Source: Candidatus Aenigmatarchaeota archaeon (GTDB lineage Archaea; EX4484-52; B79-G9). Taken from it: a DNA stretch of 8,250 nt. Made by a program: the position numbers and the translations under genes. The notes below the pieces were generated by a model that was not told the origin of the DNA, did not search any database, and saw only the letters and a program-made list of their open reading frames with translations. The stretch is from assembly GCA_023142905.1 (NCBI GenBank), contig JAGLIP010000031.1, forward strand, positions 1 to 8,250, in the 5' to 3' direction. Below are positions 6,169 through 8,250 of this stretch, in pieces; within the stretch, counting starts at the first letter, position 1, and each line of letters opens with the position of its first letter.

Positions 6169-6594
6169 TTACCGGTCAACAACAACGGTAATTTCCCATT
6201 TGCCGTCTTTTTCTGTTATCGCCATTTCATTATATGTTATTGCCTTTACAATGCCTGCGACATTGTATTTTTTATCAATCTCATCACCTAAAGCAGTTGC
6301 TTTAAGATTATATATCCCGTCTTTTTCTGTTATCGTTAATTTTTCTACTTTATGCAAAATAAAGTTTTCGCTATCAAGAAAAAACAAAAGCTCATCTATA
6401 AAGTCAAAAAGAAGAGTTTCTTTATTTTTGCCCGTAATTTTTATTTCTTTTTTTATTTTAGGTTCTACTTTTTCTGTGTTAACCATAATATTAAAAACCG
6501 CAAGAGCCGCATTTGAAAATGCCTCATCCAACCGAACCCCATACGACTTAAACTTAGCGTCTGCGGTGTGTTCCAGATATTCAAATTTTTTCAT
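6169..6594 (-). CDS. Archease (RtcB-activating protein)
   Basis: Archease speeds RtcB guanylylation, allows multiple turnover and widens its nucleotide use. The 141-residue protein has the family's usual length and marks: FEYLEHTADAKFKSYG at the start with Asp12 in EHTAD, the central LLFDFIDELLFFLD (61-74), and the terminal VVVDR with Asp140. These acidic residues form the metal-binding surface used with RtcB. Its ATG overlaps the stop of the upstream alpha/beta hydrolase (ATGA), so translation of the two is probably coupled. rtcB follows on the same strand after a 106-bp gap holding an oligo-T run and a TATA-like box, so the partners are neighbours but need not share one transcript. No gene symbol is standard for this family. 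Confidence 0.93.
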   Translation of the reverse strand: MKKFEYLEHTADAKFKSYGVRLDEAFSNAALAVFNIMVNTEKVEPKIKKEIKITGKNKETLLFDFIDELLFFLDSENFILHKVEKLTITEKDGIYNLKATALGDEIDKKYNVAGIVKAITYNEMAITEKDGKWEITVVVDR

Positions 6595-7352
6595 TGCATC
6601 CCCGTTTCAAACCATTCAACGGTTCTATTTTTTATTGTTTCGCGGCTTTTTAAGTCTTTGAAATCGTGTTCAGCATTTTCAAGAATATCTACTTTAAAAG
6701 TTTCTGATTCTTCCTTTAAAAATGCAGTTATATAGTCTACAGGAATTGTTTCATCTTCTTTTCCATGAATCACAATTTTAGGTATTTCAAGACCACGAAA
6801 ATCATCAGTAAGGTTTATTTCATGCGCCTCATCAAAAAATTCTTTGGTTATCGTGTGCTTTTCTATGTCTATTTTTCCCTTAAGCTTTAAGTCGTAAATC
6901 TGTCTTTTTGTATACCACAAAAGCATCAATTCCCTTAAATTAAGTGCCGGCGCTAAAAGGACAAGGGATTTTACATTTTTATTTTCTTTTGCATACATCA
7001 CAGATATTGCAGCACCTAAACTGTGCCCCATAAGTCCAATATTTTCTGTGTTTATTGTCTCAAAAGTCTCAAGAAATTTCACAGCACATTCAAGGTCATC
7101 AATCTCGTTTTTTATGGAATAGTCTTCGTATATTCCTTCAGAATCCCCATGCCCGGTAAAATCAAAGCGCAAAACACAGAAATTTTGCACAACAAGCGCC
7201 CTGGCTGTCTCAACAAACATTTTTTGCGTCTTTGTTCCGCCAAACCCAGGGCATATAATTATGGTCTTTTCCGATTTCCCGCTTTCAGGCATATGCAGCA
7301 TGCCCACAAGCTGCAATCCTTTCTTGTTTTTGAATGTAACTGGTGTTTCCAT
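6591..7352 (-). CDS. Alpha/beta hydrolase (serine esterase/acylhydrolase-like)
   Basis: The 253-residue protein has the single-domain alpha/beta hydrolase plan. GFGGTKTQK (36-44) forms the oxyanion region, FTGHGDSEG (65-73) follows, then the nucleophile elbow GHSLGAA with Ser111, a cap region rich in Leu and Tyr, Asp200 in HGKEDETIP, and His229 in AEHDF. The complete Ser-Asp-His triad argues for activity. Relatives include esterases, acylaminoacyl-peptidase-like and dienelactone-hydrolase-like enzymes; the substrate is unknown. No signal peptide is seen, so it should be cytoplasmic. I chose the ATG at 7352, because a TATA box is centred 26 bp upstream (leaderless). The in-frame GTG at 7367 would lie outside such a message. 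Its stop overlaps the archease start, which hints at a shared need with RNA repair, but no biochemical link is evident. Confidence 0.85.
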   Translation of the reverse strand: METPVTFKNKKGLQLVGMLHMPESGKSEKTIIICPGFGGTKTQKMFVETARALVVQNFCVLRFDFTGHGDSEGIYEDYSIKNEIDDLECAVKFLETFETINTENIGLMGHSLGAAISVMYAKENKNVKSLVLLAPALNLRELMLLWYTKRQIYDLKLKGKIDIEKHTITKEFFDEAHEINLTDDFRGLEIPKIVIHGKEDETIPVDYITAFLKEESETFKVDILENAEHDFKDLKSRETIKNRTVEWFETGMQ

Positions 7353-7374
7353 AATACTTATCTGCACCTGTAAG

Positions 7375-7382
7375 AATATAAT
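7375..7382 (-). promoter_or_regulatory. TATA box for the hydrolase-archease operon
   Basis: The minus strand reads ATTATATT, centred about 26 bp before the ATG at 7352. The predicted transcript begins at that ATG. It is one side of a divergent promoter region of about 100 bp. Confidence 0.5.
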
Positions 7383-7425
7383 CTTTTGGTTATTGTTATT
7401 TTCTATTAACGGGCTTTAGGTAACA

Positions 7426-7433
7426 TTTTTATA
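7426..7433 (+). promoter_or_regulatory. TATA box for the 239-residue protein gene
   Basis: TTTTTATA is centred about 26 bp before the ATG at 7456 with no ribosome site between, which predicts a leaderless mRNA. It is the + strand side of the divergent promoter region shared with the hydrolase operon. Confidence 0.5.
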
Positions 7434-7455
7434 ATTTCCCCCTAAGTTATTACTT

Positions 7456-8175
7456 ATGGCTAGTGAGATTGTTGGAAAACTTAAAGAATTGGGCAATGTT
7501 CTTGTAGATTGCAGAGAAATCCCGCCAGCGTTTTTTGACGAATATGGTATAACAAACTTCCCTAAAGGGCCTTATGGTATGGGTATAGGGGATTTTTTCA
7601 TATTTCCTGAATTCGAATCGGGTGAAGAAGCTGGCAGTCCTGTTGATAGATATTATAAAATAGGGATTCTCGGTGGTAAGGAAGCCACACATCCAGAGAA
7701 TAATATATTTAATGCAATAATATTTGCGTATCGCGGGGATTCTGATCGCGCATATTATTTTTCAAGAACAGATATGGGTTGTGTTGGAGAAATAATTACA
7801 CTTGCAGACATTAACCACATGCGTGAGATAAGCGATGATTCTCATACAATTTATGATGCGTCAAGTTGTCTTACTTTAGGCGATAAGATACTTAAAATTG
7901 GCAGAAATGAAAATTTCCGTCCAGAAACTCCACATTCGCTATCCGAAGAAGAATATGCTCCGGACTTATTGAAGGAATTTTCTGGTTTTCTTGAAGAAAC
8001 ATACCAAGATACTGCTGCTCGTTGGGTTGCAGCTGAAAAAACAGGCGACATGATGAAAATTTCTCTAGATGGACATGGATCCATGCATTTAGAAATACCA
8101 ATAAAAGATATTGATGAATTAATAACTCGTTTTACGGGCCTTCTTCAGGCATATAAAAAACAAAGCGCTAGTTAG
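7456..8175 (+). CDS. Uncharacterised acidic protein, 239 residues
   Basis: I do not recognise this protein. It is rich in Asp and Glu and has no signal peptide or hydrophobic span long enough for a membrane helix, so it is probably a soluble cytoplasmic protein. Residues 40-75 are rich in Gly and aromatics (GPYGMGIGDFFIFPEF). The middle alternates short strands and turns (NAIIFAYRGDSDRAYYFSR, 85-103). The end is a charged helix (about 167-195), a short strand pair (MMKISLDG, MHLEIPIKD) and a final helix (about 217-235). Cysteines are at 19, 109 and 138, without metal-site spacing. The start is supported by a TATA box 26 bp upstream. The long, evenly composed frame and normal codon use make it a real gene. 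It stands alone between a divergent operon and a converging tRNA. Confidence 0.8.
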   Translation: MASEIVGKLKELGNVLVDCREIPPAFFDEYGITNFPKGPYGMGIGDFFIFPEFESGEEAGSPVDRYYKIGILGGKEATHPENNIFNAIIFAYRGDSDRAYYFSRTDMGCVGEIITLADINHMREISDDSHTIYDASSCLTLGDKILKIGRNENFRPETPHSLSEEEYAPDLLKEFSGFLEETYQDTAARWVAAEKTGDMMKISLDGHGSMHLEIPIKDIDELITRFTGLLQAYKKQSAS

Positions 8176-8192
8176 AGCTGTGATTTTCAAAG

Positions 8193-8203
8193 TTTTTTGT
8201 TTT
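8193..8203 (+). terminator. Oligo-T terminator after the 239-residue protein gene
   Basis: TTTTTTGTTTT starts 18 bases after the TAG stop. It is an archaeal-style T-rich stop signal, placed before the converging tRNA gene. Confidence 0.45.
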
Positions 8204-8226
8204 CTAAGAGAATTTTTAAATAGCAT

Positions 8227-8250
8227 TGGCGCCGAGGGAGAGATTTGAAC
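8227..8250 (-). tRNA. tRNA 3' end (probably tRNA-Ser), partial
   Basis: Read on the minus strand, the last 24 bases give the T loop GTTCAAATC, the 3' half of the T stem, an acceptor 3' strand CCTCGGC, discriminator G73 and an encoded CCA. The acceptor implies a 5' end of GCCGAGG. A G73 discriminator with such a stem is typical of archaeal tRNA-Ser, but the anticodon lies beyond the window, so the identity is only a suggestion. The rest of the gene continues to the right. Confidence 0.75.

Noticed and set aside
1..8250. CRISPR array, insertion sequence, integrase or attachment repeats.
   Set aside because: No repeated spaced units, transposase motifs or flanking direct repeats were seen. The tRNA at the right edge shows no duplicated 3' end within the window.

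Overview
The window reads as part of an archaeal chromosome. The evidence is an RtcB ligase with its partner archease, TATA boxes at archaeal spacing (several about 26-28 bp upstream of a start codon, implying leaderless mRNAs), GGTGAT/GTGAT-type Shine-Dalgarno sites on the internal genes, and the 3' end of a tRNA with an encoded CCA. The DNA is A/T-rich and tightly packed, and no gene-free stretch exceeds about 160 bases. The lineage cannot be fixed from sequence alone. A small-genome or DPANN-like archaeon, or Altiarchaeota, would fit, but that is a guess.

Layout. Bases 2-178 hold the end of a cupin-fold protein on the + strand. A separate promoter follows, then a + strand reading frame (225-803) that is well formed apart from one in-frame TGA at codon 30. 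A small cysteine/histidine-rich protein (839-1045, minus) converges on it and has its own promoter. A minus-strand sulfur-mobilisation operon comes next, transcribed from about 3677 down to 1085: cysteine desulfurase, then IscU scaffold (TGATG stop/start overlap), then a ThiF/MoeB-like E1 adenylyltransferase. A perfect 17-bp palindrome lies on its predicted transcription start. Further upstream on the same strand is an RNA-repair block: alpha/beta hydrolase and archease (ATGA overlap), a T8 terminator and new promoter, rtcB, and 28 bp later a TIR/deoxyribosyltransferase-like protein. A divergent gene for an unrecognised 239-residue acidic protein (7456-8175, +) is followed by a converging partial tRNA, probably tRNA-Ser, at the right edge.

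How the genes work together. The desulfurase takes sulfur from cysteine, IscU is the likely Fe-S scaffold, and the E1-like enzyme probably activates a ubiquitin-like sulfur carrier for tRNA thiolation or for molybdopterin or thiamin synthesis. Archease activates RtcB guanylylation, which serves tRNA splicing and RNA repair. The TIR-like gene behind rtcB is more A/T-rich and may be a later arrival linking RNA repair to an NAD- or nucleotide-cleaving response. That link is inference. The best candidates for something new are the TGA-interrupted leaderless gene, the rtcB/TIR-like pairing and the operator-like palindrome in front of the desulfurase.
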